From the NCBI RefSeq assembly GCF_001507645.1, contig NZ_CP013909.1, positions 4,774,001 through 4,838,000 on the forward strand: a stretch of 64,000 nt of DNA, written 5' to 3'. Origin of the DNA: Hymenobacter sedentarius. Lineage in GTDB: Bacteria > Bacteroidota > Bacteroidia > Cytophagales > Hymenobacteraceae. The translations under genes were made by a program, and so were the position numbers. Positions 50,262 to 59,415 of the stretch are shown piece by piece (the first letter of the stretch is position 1; every line of letters begins with the position of its first letter). Under the pieces are notes generated by a model. The model worked only from the letters and a program-made list of their open reading frames with translations. It was not told the DNA's origin and did no database searches.

Positions 50262-51173
50262 TTAGGCCCGTTGCATTTTCAGCCAACCCACGGCTGCTGG
50301 GCCCACGGCGCACCGCACCAACAATACGGCAGCTTGGCGTGGCGGCAAATGCGGCACGGCATGACTAGCGTAGCGCAACGATTCGGCGCGGTGGCCCGCG
50401 GCGTAGGCGTGGATGGCACAGAGGTAGTATACCCGTCCCGTGAGCGTTCGGCGCTGAGGCGGGGTGAGCACCACGCGCCGCCGCATCCACTCTAGGGCCA
50501 GCTGGAGGCGCCGCACCAGAGCCGCATTATCCGACCGCATGGAACGGGCGTCGTGGTCGTTCATGGTAAGCGTCACGGCATCGATTAGATACACCCGGTC
50601 GTGCTGCATGTTTTCGAGGATGAACATCCAGTCTTCCACCGCCGCGTAGCGGCGGTCTTCCTCGAATAGGTGCAAGCCCGGATTCAGACGCCGTACGCAG
50701 ATGTTGCAAGCCAAGGCATTGCCGCGCACGAAGGTATCCAACCCGTACCAGCCCTCGGCTAGGGCAGCGGTGTCGCTGGGGGCTCGTATACCGTTGCGGT
50801 CAAAGTCGTACTTGGTAGCGATGAAATTCGGGTGTTCCAACTCCTCAATCTTGCGGTGTAGCGTGGCCAGATGCCCGGCATGAAACAAGTCATCGGAATC
50901 GAGAAACAGTACGTATTGCCCTTTCGCACGAACAAACCCGTAATTGCGTGCTACCCCTCGCTCGGCGTTTTCTTTGGGATAATAGCACAGCCGCGGATCA
51001 GCGTATTGAGCCACCACCTCGGCCGTATTGTCTTGGCTACCGTCGTCCACTACCAGTATTTCCAAAGCTTCATAAGTTTGGGCTAGTACAGAGTCGAGGG
51101 TTGCACCAATGAATGTGGCCCTGTTGTACGTTGGAATTACAATGGAGAAAAATGGGGAGACGAATTCACTCAT
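50262..51173 (-). CDS. GT2 glycosyltransferase
   Basis: A 303-residue GT-A enzyme of family 2: FFSIVIPTYNRATFIGATLD, DDGSQDNTAEVV and the DSDD motif (YVLFLDSDDLFHAGHL). A C-terminal helical region rich in Arg (RMRRRVVLTPPQRR) follows; no clear membrane helix is seen. I chose the ATG at 51171-51173. The 274-base gap to wzx holds nothing I can identify. Confidence 0.85.
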   Translation of the reverse strand: MSEFVSPFFSIVIPTYNRATFIGATLDSVLAQTYEALEILVVDDGSQDNTAEVVAQYADPRLCYYPKENAERGVARNYGFVRAKGQYVLFLDSDDLFHAGHLATLHRKIEELEHPNFIATKYDFDRNGIRAPSDTAALAEGWYGLDTFVRGNALACNICVRRLNPGLHLFEEDRRYAAVEDWMFILENMQHDRVYLIDAVTLTMNDHDARSMRSDNAALVRRLQLALEWMRRRVVLTPPQRRTLTGRVYYLCAIHAYAAGHRAESLRYASHAVPHLPPRQAAVLLVRCAVGPAAVGWLKMQRA

Positions 51174-51447
51174 AGAATAAAAGTAAGATGGTCTCAAAAG
51201 TGTTCCGGAAAGGCATTGTCAGCACTATTATACCTTTCCAGGTTGCCCATTCGCTGGGCTTATCGCCAAGAAAACATATTGGTTCCGAAACATCCGCCAC
51301 CGCGCCGACGACGGTATACTTCTTGATGGCAGGGCAGGCAATGCTCTGTCATACCCAACTCCAGCGTAGGCAATGATTTCACCACCATTTTCACTGGGTC
51401 CAGGAGCAAACCAGAATATTTCTGTTGTTTATTTTTTAACGCAGTGT

Positions 51448-52845
51448 TTATTTCAATAACAACCCTGCGCTTACCCGAATAAATTTCAAAACCATAAGCG
51501 TAGAGCCCACAATAATGATGGTTCGCAGGGCGATTCGCCACACCGGCAGATGTAACAGCGATAGCACTTGCAAATCAATAAGGAAAGTAGCCAGCAAGCT
51601 ACCCAAGCCGAACAAGAGCAACGCCAAATTCAGGTCCTTCATCACTAAGCCAATACCTAAGCCCAAGCCCCTCGCCACTAGCAATGCAATGTTGCTCCAG
51701 AGGATGTAACGTTGCTTTTCCATCACGGTATAGATGGGCGATGTTGCCTGTGACATCAGCTTGAACACGTAATAATAGCCAAGGTAACCGGTATAGACGC
51801 CGGCCATTTCCCAACGTGCCCCAAACACCAATTTGAAGAGTACATCGCCGTAAACCGTAATAACCCCGAACGGTATCAGGCCCAGATACAGCAGCTTGTA
51901 GTAAAGACTAAGCGTCATCATAGGCAGGCGCTCGGGCTCGGTCTGCTGCGTCTCCGCTGCCTTTTGCCAGAATACCGGCAGAATGGCGTTGCCAATCAGG
52001 TTGATAGGGATTTCAAGCAATCCAACCGAAAATGAATACAAACCGACCGGCGTCGACCCAAAGCCCGAGCTGAGAGCATAGATGGGCAATTGCGTCGATA
52101 GAACGTTGATGAAGCTGGCAGGAAGAAAATATAAAGGGAATTTTTTATACTCAACTGCCACACTCCAGATATTAGACCAAGCGAAGGTGCGCCACAGGAT
52201 GACGAACGTGGACCGAATGCTACCCGTAGCCAAGCTAATGGTGCTTGTAAGGCGGTTGAAGAACTCCCCAAACAGCAGGCCAGCCACATGCCCGCCCGCC
52301 CACCAGCCATAAGCAATGGTAGAACCTCGTCCTACCAAGGCCGTGGACACCTCCACACTGGTGCGCTTTAGAAACTGTTTGTCGCGCATATACCAACTGC
52401 TCATGATGCTGTTGAGATTAAACAGCAGCAAAAGCACAGGCAAGGTGTAAAACAGGTTTCCCAAGGGCTCGGCATTAAGCAGGTGTAGTACCTGCCTCCC
52501 CCCCACTAGCATTGCGCATGTGATAAGCAGGCACATTGCAAACGTGAGAAAAACGGTGAGCTGCACCAAGGCCATAAACCGCTCTTGGGTTTTAGGCAGC
52601 AAAAATGCAGCCGTATAAGTCAAGGTGGTAACCATGCTCAGATTACTGGTCAGTGAGCTAAATACGGCAAATTGCCCATAGGCTGCCGGCATGTAAATGC
52701 GCGACATCACCGGCGATAGAAGGAAGCCAATGGCCGTGACGGCTGCTGACCCTGACAGCGTAACGGCAAAGTTTTGAGCAAATGACCCTTTTTGCAGCAA
52801 AGGCCGCAAACTCTGTTGCACAAATAGCTGGAGGCGTTGCTTCAA
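51448..52845 (-). CDS. wzx: Polysaccharide flippase (Wzx-like, MOP superfamily)
   Basis: A 465-residue protein with about 12 membrane helices and the N-terminal pattern NFAVTLSGSAAVTAIGFLLSPVMSRIYMP typical of Wzx/RfbX-type oligosaccharide-lipid flippases. It would move the lipid-linked repeat unit across the inner membrane. There is no ATG before residue 47; the most reasonable start is a TTG at 52843-52845. A 19-base A run (T19 on the coding strand) lies 18 bases upstream of it, directly after the GT61 stop. Confidence 0.82.
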   Translation of the reverse strand: MKQRLQLFVQQSLRPLLQKGSFAQNFAVTLSGSAAVTAIGFLLSPVMSRIYMPAAYGQFAVFSSLTSNLSMVTTLTYTAAFLLPKTQERFMALVQLTVFLTFAMCLLITCAMLVGGRQVLHLLNAEPLGNLFYTLPVLLLLFNLNSIMSSWYMRDKQFLKRTSVEVSTALVGRGSTIAYGWWAGGHVAGLLFGEFFNRLTSTISLATGSIRSTFVILWRTFAWSNIWSVAVEYKKFPLYFLPASFINVLSTQLPIYALSSGFGSTPVGLYSFSVGLLEIPINLIGNAILPVFWQKAAETQQTEPERLPMMTLSLYYKLLYLGLIPFGVITVYGDVLFKLVFGARWEMAGVYTGYLGYYYVFKLMSQATSPIYTVMEKQRYILWSNIALLVARGLGLGIGLVMKDLNLALLLFGLGSLLATFLIDLQVLSLLHLPVWRIALRTIIIVGSTLMVLKFIRVSAGLLLK

Positions 52846-52863
52846 GATAAAATATAGTTTTAC

Positions 52864-52882
52864 AAAAAAAAAAAAAAAAAAA
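52864..52882. repeat. A19 homopolymer between GT61 and wzx
   Basis: Nineteen consecutive A (T19 on the coding strand) fill half of the 38-base space between the GT61 stop and the wzx start. This is the longest homopolymer in the window and a candidate slipped-strand (phase-variable) site, unless its length is a sequencing artefact. Confidence 0.85.
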
Positions 52883-52883
52883 G

Positions 52884-54035
52884 CTACTGTTCAACGCAGA
52901 GTGGACGGACTACCTGTTCTACCAGCATGGGATCGGCCAACATATCGGCATATCCACGCTCTACTTCCATCGGCGAGCTCTGCGCAGATGGCACCAGCGA
53001 GTAATACACCCCTATACTATTAGCCATTGATAAATAGCTGGGGTTAATATATGTGTGGCTCATTATTTCGATGGCATTTGAACCAGGGGTCATAAACAAG
53101 ATATTAGTCATGTTGGCCCCGTGAATGCCGATGAAAACAGCCGCCTCATACATTGTCCGGACTTGTTCCACAAACGTCATGTCCTCGAAATACACGGTTT
53201 CAAAACCATAACGCGCCAATACCCCTACAATTTCTTCTTCGTTAGTAAGCTGCCGCCACTTTTGGCGGCAACGCGAAACGTATATCCGGCGCGTAGCTCG
53301 CTTGAATGGGTCGAGGCTGGCAGCTAGGCTGCCTAGCACCGCCTCCCGCACTTCCCGCATCAGTTCGGGCACCATATAGCCGTGCCGTCCAGGGCGTACC
53401 GCTAGCCACAAATCGCGCACCTCTGCCAGCTCTCCTGGCATAAGGGTATGGGTATGCCGAAAGCCTAAGGCGCTTACCGTTTGCACAATGTAGTCGGAGG
53501 AATTGAGACCCGGTAGCAGAACAATACATTCGGGCTGCACCTTGCGCAGCAAGGCCAACCGGGGCAGTTCTTCGGCTATCCAGTGGAAATAGTTGCCCGA
53601 CCAGCTATCAAATGCCAGCCCGACCGGCCCAGTAGCCAAAGTTAGCACCTTGCGGCTGCGAAATTGACGGAGTAGGAAGGTGCCGGCTAGCTCAAACTCC
53701 ATCCACGGCTGGGGCAGGCTGGGCAAAAATACCCGTAGGCCCTTCACCACGGACCCGTGCCACGCTACGCGGGCATCGCGCAGCCGGTATACCACTTGGC
53801 GAAGGTTGGGCTGGATTTCGGCAAAGACCTTAGCAAAACCGTCTAGGAAAACCTGCGGAACCATTTCCACATTGATCGGTTGGGGCGCCTTGGCATTTAA
53901 GGGAGCTGGTGCCACTTCAATCTCTTCGGCCGCCAGCGGCGCACTTACAAACTTTGTTAAGCGACTTAGATTTCGGTCGATTACTTTTTTGGTGCGTTGC
54001 CAAAAAGTGGGAGGCCGTAGCGGCGCAGTAGCCAT
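52884..54035 (-). CDS. GT61-family glycosyltransferase
   Basis: A 383-residue enzyme with the DUF563/GT61 signature. It has SWSGNYFHWIAEELPRLALL in the middle and, near the C-terminus, YISRCRQ-like YVSRCRQKWRQLTNEEEIV followed by IGIHGANMTNILFMTPGS. GT61 enzymes transfer xylose, GlcNAc or other sugars; specificity is unknown here. An Ala/Pro-rich N-terminal 50 residues is probably disordered. It directly precedes the A19 tract and wzx. Confidence 0.82.
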   Translation of the reverse strand: MATAPLRPPTFWQRTKKVIDRNLSRLTKFVSAPLAAEEIEVAPAPLNAKAPQPINVEMVPQVFLDGFAKVFAEIQPNLRQVVYRLRDARVAWHGSVVKGLRVFLPSLPQPWMEFELAGTFLLRQFRSRKVLTLATGPVGLAFDSWSGNYFHWIAEELPRLALLRKVQPECIVLLPGLNSSDYIVQTVSALGFRHTHTLMPGELAEVRDLWLAVRPGRHGYMVPELMREVREAVLGSLAASLDPFKRATRRIYVSRCRQKWRQLTNEEEIVGVLARYGFETVYFEDMTFVEQVRTMYEAAVFIGIHGANMTNILFMTPGSNAIEIMSHTYINPSYLSMANSIGVYYSLVPSAQSSPMEVERGYADMLADPMLVEQVVRPLCVEQ

Positions 54036-54118
54036 GGCGCAAGAGTCTAATTGCCCAAACCATCCGGCTTTGCAACCGGATGGCGAAGGGTGATGAAAGA
54101 AGCTAGAAAACAGCCCGT

Positions 54119-55243
54119 TTATTGGTGTTGCTCGTGCTGCCAGGACACCTTGTGTCCGCCTTTCAATAAGTAAGCGTCGCGCTTAAATAGGTCCACATCG
54201 GCCTCCATCATATCCTTCACCAAGGCCGGCAGGTCGTATTTCGGCTCCCAGTTCAATTTGACCTTGCACTTGGTGGGGTCGCCGATTAACAGTTCCACTT
54301 CGGTGGGCCGGAAGTAAGCAGGGTCTACGCGGCATACCACAGTACCAATAGGCACTTGGTATTCGCGGTTCGAACAGGAAACCACCCGCGCGGTTTCGTT
54401 TACGCCTTCGCCTTCAAAAGCCAGTTCCACTCCTACCTCGCCAAAGGCAAGGCGCACAAAGTCGCGTACGGTGGTCGTCACGCCGGTGGCAATTACAAAA
54501 TCCTCGGGCTCGTCCTGCTGCAGAATGCGCCACATGGCCTCTACGTAGTCTTTGGCATGGCCCCAGTCGCGCTTAGCGTCTAGGTTGCCCAGCGCAATGT
54601 CGTGGCGCATACCCAATACTATCTGGGCCACCCCGCGGGTGATTTTGCGGGTAACAAACGTTTCGCCGCGCAAAGGGCTTTCGTGGTTGAATAGAATGCC
54701 GTTGCACGCAAACATGCCATAGGCCTCGCGATAGTTGACTGTAATCCAGTAACCATATAGCTTAGCCACCGCATAGGGCGAGCGGGGGTAGAAGGGTGTG
54801 GTTTCACGCTGGGGCACTTCCTGCACCAGCCCGTACAGCTCGGATGTGCTGGCCTGGTAAATCTTGGTTTTCTTAGTAAGGCCCAGCAGGCGCACGGCTT
54901 CCAGAATGCGAAGGGTACCCACACCGTCTACATCCGCCACGTACTCAGGTGCATCGAAGGAAACCTTCACGTGAGACATGGCACCGAGGTTGTAAATCTC
55001 GTCTGGCTGCACTTCCTGAATGATGCGAATCAGATTAGTGGAGTCCGACAAGTCGCCATAGTGGTTGGTCAGGCGCGGGTTCTTATTGCCTTCCTCATCA
55101 TTAATGAGGTGGTCAATGCGGTCGGTATTGAACAGGGAAGACCGGCGTTTTATGCCGTGAACGTCGTAACCTTTTTCGAGCAGAAACTCGGTGAGGTAAG
55201 CACCGTCTTGGCCGGTGATGCCAGTGATGAGCGCAACTTTCAT
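54119..55243 (-). CDS. gmd: GDP-mannose 4,6-dehydratase
   Basis: A 374-residue extended SDR that converts GDP-mannose to GDP-4-keto-6-deoxymannose. Motifs are GITGQDGAYLTEFLLEKGY (NAD binding), HGIKRRSSLFNTDRIDHL, the catalytic segment YQASTSELYGLVQE, and YxxxK in SPYAVAKLYGYW. All are intact. The product feeds fucose, rhamnose or perosamine branches. I chose the ATG at 55241-55243, which precedes the Rossmann motif. Neighbouring GT2 and formyltransferase genes suggest a GDP-linked deoxysugar in the repeat unit. Confidence 0.95.
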   Translation of the reverse strand: MKVALITGITGQDGAYLTEFLLEKGYDVHGIKRRSSLFNTDRIDHLINDEEGNKNPRLTNHYGDLSDSTNLIRIIQEVQPDEIYNLGAMSHVKVSFDAPEYVADVDGVGTLRILEAVRLLGLTKKTKIYQASTSELYGLVQEVPQRETTPFYPRSPYAVAKLYGYWITVNYREAYGMFACNGILFNHESPLRGETFVTRKITRGVAQIVLGMRHDIALGNLDAKRDWGHAKDYVEAMWRILQQDEPEDFVIATGVTTTVRDFVRLAFGEVGVELAFEGEGVNETARVVSCSNREYQVPIGTVVCRVDPAYFRPTEVELLIGDPTKCKVKLNWEPKYDLPALVKDMMEADVDLFKRDAYLLKGGHKVSWQHEQHQ

Positions 55244-55288
55244 ATAAAAATTAAAATGTTCAGTAAAATGCAGTAGGGAAGCCACCTG

Positions 55289-56272
55289 CTAAGCAGACGT
55301 CGGAGGCATTACCTTGCTTACTTCCTGCGGCTTGTAAATAAATTCTGTTTTGCGCAAATGATTTTGGGCTGCCATGAAATCGTCGCACACCCTGTATACT
55401 GCCGACAATAGGTCTTCACCTTCGTGGGGTACGTACCCGGTCGCAAACACCTCCGGATTCTGAAATTGAGCCCAGCCCATGCGGTCGAAAACAGCCCGCT
55501 TAGCAGGGCGAATTGGGCGTTTGACTGCTTCAATGGTATCACGCAGAAGCTCCACCGGATTACGGCGCTTATGCTTCACGAAGAAGCTGCGCACATGATT
55601 ATACTCTTCCTCTCGCATTTTAGGAGGCATACGGTTGAAATTGCCATTTGGGTTGTCAACGTGCATGCTCAAAAGTCCTGTGCACCAAGCAATGTTGGCC
55701 TTGACGGTAGAAATGCGGTAGGTGTACTCCAAATCAACAAATACCACGCCGGTATAGTACAACCCAACAATTGGGAGCGAGGAGCGACGAACCAGAAGGG
55801 GCAGGCCTATCATCCAGAATGGCTCCTTAAGCTCGTACCAGCGCATAAAGTCAATAGCTGGGTCTTCTTTTACCCGGGCAAACGTCAGGTCATGGTCCTG
55901 GATAGTCGCGTTGTAACCCATTACTACATCCACATCTGGGTGTTCGTGCATGAAATCAGCCGCTGCTCGTATAATTGGGTAGTTAAAGGCGTCGTCATCC
56001 GTAATCATCTTAAGCACCTCACCCTTAGCCATGAGCATGCACTTATTATTGCCGTGTGATTCACCTTTGTCGCGCTCGGACACAAACTGTTGAATTTTTC
56101 CGGCCTCGAACAACTCACTGAGGTATTCAGAAGTACCGTCGTTGCTGCCGCCGTCGGCCACCACAATTTCCTCATCGGGAAGCCGGGCTTCCACTAGGCG
56201 GGTCAGCACTTGCCGTAGGTATGGCAACTTGTTGTATGTTGTTACTAAATAGGAAATGCGGTATTTTGACAC
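55289..56272 (-). CDS. GT2 glycosyltransferase (paralogue a)
   Basis: A 327-residue GT-A enzyme. It has ISYLVTTYNKLPYLRQVL, ADGGSNDGTSEYL and a DxD-type site at residues 91-94 (TDDD). It aligns over its full length with the protein encoded at 58132-59118; the first 100 residues agree at about 80 positions. On that basis I start it at a GTG (56270-56272) giving MSKYRISYLV. The frame stays open further upstream, but the extra residues lack similarity. It belongs to the first GT2-formyltransferase-SDR module. Confidence 0.85.
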   Translation of the reverse strand: MSKYRISYLVTTYNKLPYLRQVLTRLVEARLPDEEIVVADGGSNDGTSEYLSELFEAGKIQQFVSERDKGESHGNNKCMLMAKGEVLKMITDDDAFNYPIIRAAADFMHEHPDVDVVMGYNATIQDHDLTFARVKEDPAIDFMRWYELKEPFWMIGLPLLVRRSSLPIVGLYYTGVVFVDLEYTYRISTVKANIAWCTGLLSMHVDNPNGNFNRMPPKMREEEYNHVRSFFVKHKRRNPVELLRDTIEAVKRPIRPAKRAVFDRMGWAQFQNPEVFATGYVPHEGEDLLSAVYRVCDDFMAAQNHLRKTEFIYKPQEVSKVMPPTSA

Positions 56273-56309
56273 GAGACAAGAAAGGAAAAAATGAGCGAAT
56301 GGACCGCCA

Positions 56310-57095
56310 CTACGCGGGGTTGGTGGGCTGCGCCACAATGTCGAAGCGCCGGTCGCCAATCTGTACCCAGGGTTTAGAGATGGGTTCGAAGGTGGTGGCC
56401 CGGATGAAACGCTCTATTTTTTCCTGTTCCCAATCCAGCTGCACGCGCAATCCGTTGGGTTCCTCAAATTTATAATAAGCCCCACTTCCTTTCTGTGGGC
56501 GGCGCGGCAGCGGCTCCTGGCGCACAAAGTACTCCAAGGTACGCTCGAAGGCCTGCGTACCCACATCCACGCAGCGCATGTATAGGCTACGGGCAGTGTC
56601 GGTGGACAGCACGGGCAGCCAGTCTTCAAAAATGATATCGCCGGTGTCCACGCCTTCGTCAATGTAGTGCGTGGTAACGCAGGTTTTTTCTTCGCCGTTC
56701 AGAATGATGTGCGTCACCACGAAGCGACCTTGGTACTGCGGGAGGTGGCCGTAGTGAAAGTTGATGATTTCCATCCCCGGCAAATTGACCATCGCCTTGG
56801 GGATAATCCGGTCGCAAAACACGTTCAGGATGGTATCGATTTGCTTTTCCTGAAACAGCGCCACCACCTCGGGGACTTTTAGTGAGGGCACGTCGAACAC
56901 CTCAAACCCCAGCCGCCGGGCTTCGGCCAGCACGGAGGGGTTCCAGTCGGAGCCCACCGTGCCGTCTTGGCGCAGGCCCATCGCAAAGTGCACGTTAAAG
57001 TGGGACCGGTAGCGGGCCAACACTTCCAGGCAGCGGTAGCCCAGCGCCCGGCCGCCCATGTACACCAAGTTGCGTTTGTGAGAGGTGTTGGTCAT
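56310..57095 (-). CDS. Formyltransferase-like enzyme, copy 1 (sugar N-formylation)
   Basis: A 261-residue protein of the methionyl-tRNA formyltransferase fold. The catalytic triad Asn112 (IINFH), His114 and Asp150 (GVDTGDI) is present, with the usual 36-residue His-Asp spacing. The C-terminal 80 residues include KGSGAYYKFEEPNG. Stand-alone copies in O-antigen clusters N-formylate amino-sugar nucleotides using N10-formyl-tetrahydrofolate. The substrate is not known; the aminotransferases in the cluster could supply it. The segment NFHYGHLPQYQG replaces the usual NVHPSLLPxYRG. Confidence 0.8.
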   Translation of the reverse strand: MTNTSHKRNLVYMGGRALGYRCLEVLARYRSHFNVHFAMGLRQDGTVGSDWNPSVLAEARRLGFEVFDVPSLKVPEVVALFQEKQIDTILNVFCDRIIPKAMVNLPGMEIINFHYGHLPQYQGRFVVTHIILNGEEKTCVTTHYIDEGVDTGDIIFEDWLPVLSTDTARSLYMRCVDVGTQAFERTLEYFVRQEPLPRRPQKGSGAYYKFEEPNGLRVQLDWEQEKIERFIRATTFEPISKPWVQIGDRRFDIVAQPTNPA

Positions 57096-57129
57096 GATTC
57101 TGTTCGAAAATTAAAATCTTCTAAACTTA

Positions 57130-58056
57130 TTAAATTACTTTTTGGTAGTACTGAATTGTCGTTTCAATACCTTTTTCGAACTCGGTAAACTCAAACGAGG
57201 GGAAAACCTCACGAAAGTGCTTATCGTCCATCACCTTTTTGAGAGCACCATCCGGCTTGGTATGGTCGTAGCGCACCGTGCCAGTATAGCCCAACGTGTG
57301 CCGGATTAGGTCGGCAAGGGCACGGATACTCAGGCCGGTGTTCTGCGCCACGTTGAGGGGCCGTTCGAGACCGGGGTGGGCAGGGTTCCGGGCTATTTCG
57401 AGCATGATGCGGGCCAGGTCGGGAGCAAATATCCACTCCCGGATAGCGGCACCGGTGCCCCACACCCCTACCTCCGGCTGGCCGGTGCGCTGGGCAGTCA
57501 GAAAACGGGAAATGAGGGCGTCGAGGGCGGCGGTCTGGTTGGGGTCGGTGGAGTCGTGCGGGCCGTACATGTTCGGCACCAGCAGCGATACGCTGCGAAT
57601 GCCGTGGCTGATGGCAAAGCTTTCGCCGGCTGCCCACGCCAGACGGCGCGTGGAAGCAAAGGGCAGCACCGTGCGGTGCACTGGCCCGTCCTGCCAGGCC
57701 TCGTCGTGAAATATTTCGGCCGAAGCGGGGTACACACAGTTGGCCAGGGGGTGCACGATGACAGCCTGTGGACACACCTCTGCCATGGCTTCGTACACGG
57801 CCAGCACCAGGCGCGAGTTATCCAGCATCACGGCTGCGGCGTTTTCCGTCACGTAGTTGAAGCTACCCACGTGGGCAGCGCAGTGCAGAATCACATCGGG
57901 CTGGGTGTCGCGCAGAAATGCGGTGGCTTGGGCGGGGTCGCGCAGGTCCACGCCCGTGCGGCGCGAAGCTCCCGCAAACGCCACGCCGTTGCGTACCAGT
58001 TCGTCGGCGACGTTCTGGCCCAAGAAACCGGTTTGACCCAATAAGGCTATTTTCAT
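57130..58056 (-). CDS. GDP-fucose-synthase-like SDR, copy 1, catalytic residues missing
   Basis: A 308-residue extended SDR with an intact Rossmann motif GQTGFLGQNV (7-16). Aligned by eye with GDP-L-fucose synthase, the SSC-IYP segment reads ANCVYP (Ser to Ala105; Cys107 kept). The Tyr-x3-Lys pair is Phe133-x3-Arg137. The catalytic His is Ala176. All four main catalytic positions are therefore changed, although the fold and the PNMYGPHDSTDP and REWIFAPDLA segments are kept. It could be a regulatory or binding subunit, or carry out an unknown reaction. I chose the ATG at 58054-58056. Confidence 0.8.
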   Translation of the reverse strand: MKIALLGQTGFLGQNVADELVRNGVAFAGASRRTGVDLRDPAQATAFLRDTQPDVILHCAAHVGSFNYVTENAAAVMLDNSRLVLAVYEAMAEVCPQAVIVHPLANCVYPASAEIFHDEAWQDGPVHRTVLPFASTRRLAWAAGESFAISHGIRSVSLLVPNMYGPHDSTDPNQTAALDALISRFLTAQRTGQPEVGVWGTGAAIREWIFAPDLARIMLEIARNPAHPGLERPLNVAQNTGLSIRALADLIRHTLGYTGTVRYDHTKPDGALKKVMDDKHFREVFPSFEFTEFEKGIETTIQYYQKVI

Positions 58057-58131
58057 GAGAACAGAATACGAGGGTTTGGGTACTAATGCACACGAGCAGC
58101 TCACCTAGGGCTGGCCTGCCGTCCCTTTGAA

Positions 58132-59118
58132 TTATTTAGTGGCGAGGGCCTTGCCCAATTCTTGTTTTTTAAATATAAACTCCGTAGTCTGTCGGGCGTT
58201 GTAGTCGGCCATGAATCGGTCACACACTCGGAACGCGGCCTCTAGCGGTTCCTCGCCCGGGGTGGGCACGTAGCCGGTGGGCAGTTGCGGAGGGCCCTGG
58301 TACTGCGGCTTTTTCAAGGCGTTGAAAACGGCACGCTTGAGGGGGCGAACGGGCTTTTTAAGAGCGTCGAGCCAGCCCGATTTATGCCGTACGTAGTTCA
58401 GAAAGCTGTGGCCGATGCGCTTATCATAAAAGAATCGCATCCGGTCTGCTTCGTGCTGACTAGTTTGCCGGCCCATCACCCGGAAATTACTCTGCGGGTT
58501 TTCGATGCGTATGCTCAGCACCGCCGAACTCCAAGCCAAGTTCACGTTCAGGCTGGTAATGCGGTAGGTAAATTCGGTATCCATCTGCACCACTCCGGTG
58601 TTAAAAAGTCCGGTGAGCGCTAAAGAGGTACGCCGGATAATCATGGGCAGGCCAATCATCCATACTGCTTCTCCGTGGTGAAACCAACGCTTAAAATTAT
58701 CGGCCACGTCTTCGTAGAGGGAAAGCCGGTTAGGGTCTTCCAGAAAAAGGAGACCGGTGTAGCCCATCATTACGTCCACGTCTGGGTGCTGGTGCATGAA
58801 CCCGGCCGCCTCCCTAATGGCGCCGTAGTCAAAGGCGTCATCGTCTGTGATAATTTTGACCACCTCGCCCCGGGCCCGGAGCATGCACTTGTTGAAGCCG
58901 TGCGACTCGCCTTTGTCGCGCTCCGAAACGAACTGTTGGATATGACCGGCTTCGTACAGGCTGCGGAGGTATTCGGGAGTGCCATCCTTGCTGCCGCCGT
59001 CGGCCACCACGATTTCTTCGTTTGGTAAGCGAGCGGCCACCAAGCGGTCCAACACCTGACGCAGGTAAGGCAGCTTGTTGTATGTCGTTACAACGTAAGA
59101 AATGCCATATTCACTCAT
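58132..59118 (-). CDS. GT2 glycosyltransferase (paralogue b)
   Basis: A 328-residue GT-A enzyme, paralogous over its full length to the GT2 at 55289-56272. The same TDDD motif sits at 91-94, with VSERDKGESHGFNKCML and a matching C-terminal GYVPTPGEE region. Differences concentrate after residue 100, consistent with changed acceptor recognition. A TAGCTTTG box (59156-59163) in the 297-base upstream gap suggests its own promoter. Confidence 0.85.
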   Translation of the reverse strand: MSEYGISYVVTTYNKLPYLRQVLDRLVAARLPNEEIVVADGGSKDGTPEYLRSLYEAGHIQQFVSERDKGESHGFNKCMLRARGEVVKIITDDDAFDYGAIREAAGFMHQHPDVDVMMGYTGLLFLEDPNRLSLYEDVADNFKRWFHHGEAVWMIGLPMIIRRTSLALTGLFNTGVVQMDTEFTYRITSLNVNLAWSSAVLSIRIENPQSNFRVMGRQTSQHEADRMRFFYDKRIGHSFLNYVRHKSGWLDALKKPVRPLKRAVFNALKKPQYQGPPQLPTGYVPTPGEEPLEAAFRVCDRFMADYNARQTTEFIFKKQELGKALATK

Positions 59119-59415
59119 ATTCTTTATTATTAAGTTGGCACAGGAGACGCCAAAGCAAAGCTACTACCGCGGCATCTTACGAATTTTTACGCTGAGGCGT
59201 GGGGCAAGCTTTTACCATTTGCGCCACTAATAAAATCTTTACCGTGGGGCCCGTCCGGCAATCTACCGTAAGCCCTGGTGTACCCGTAGCCCCGCGTTTA
59301 CCTGGACTAGAAACCCAGCCGTGGCTGACTTGATAAGCAAGCCTGCTTTGCCGGCCCGACCAGTACGCAAAGGCACCGTTGCGTTGAGGGCCCCGGCCGG
59401 CCGGGCCGTCGCTTG
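59119..59415. promoter_or_regulatory. Intergenic gap with candidate promoter of GT2 paralogue b
   Basis: The largest gap in the minus-strand run. It holds a TAGCTTTG box (minus strand, 59163-59156), 38 bases from the ATG. The remaining 250 bases are GC-rich and contain a weak open frame (59177-59419) without any recognisable sequence; I do not call it a gene. Confidence 0.4.

Noticed and set aside
48960..51173. Possibility that the many glycosyltransferases belong to cell-wall teichoic acid or cellulose synthesis
   Set aside because: No tag/tar, bcs or synthase-type genes are present; Gmd, sugar aminotransferases and Wzx fit a Wzx/Wzy-type glycan better.
54060..54083. Hairpin CCATCCGG...CCGGATGG between gmd and the GT61 start
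   Set aside because: It lacks a T tract in either direction and lies between co-directional genes, so I do not call it a terminator.
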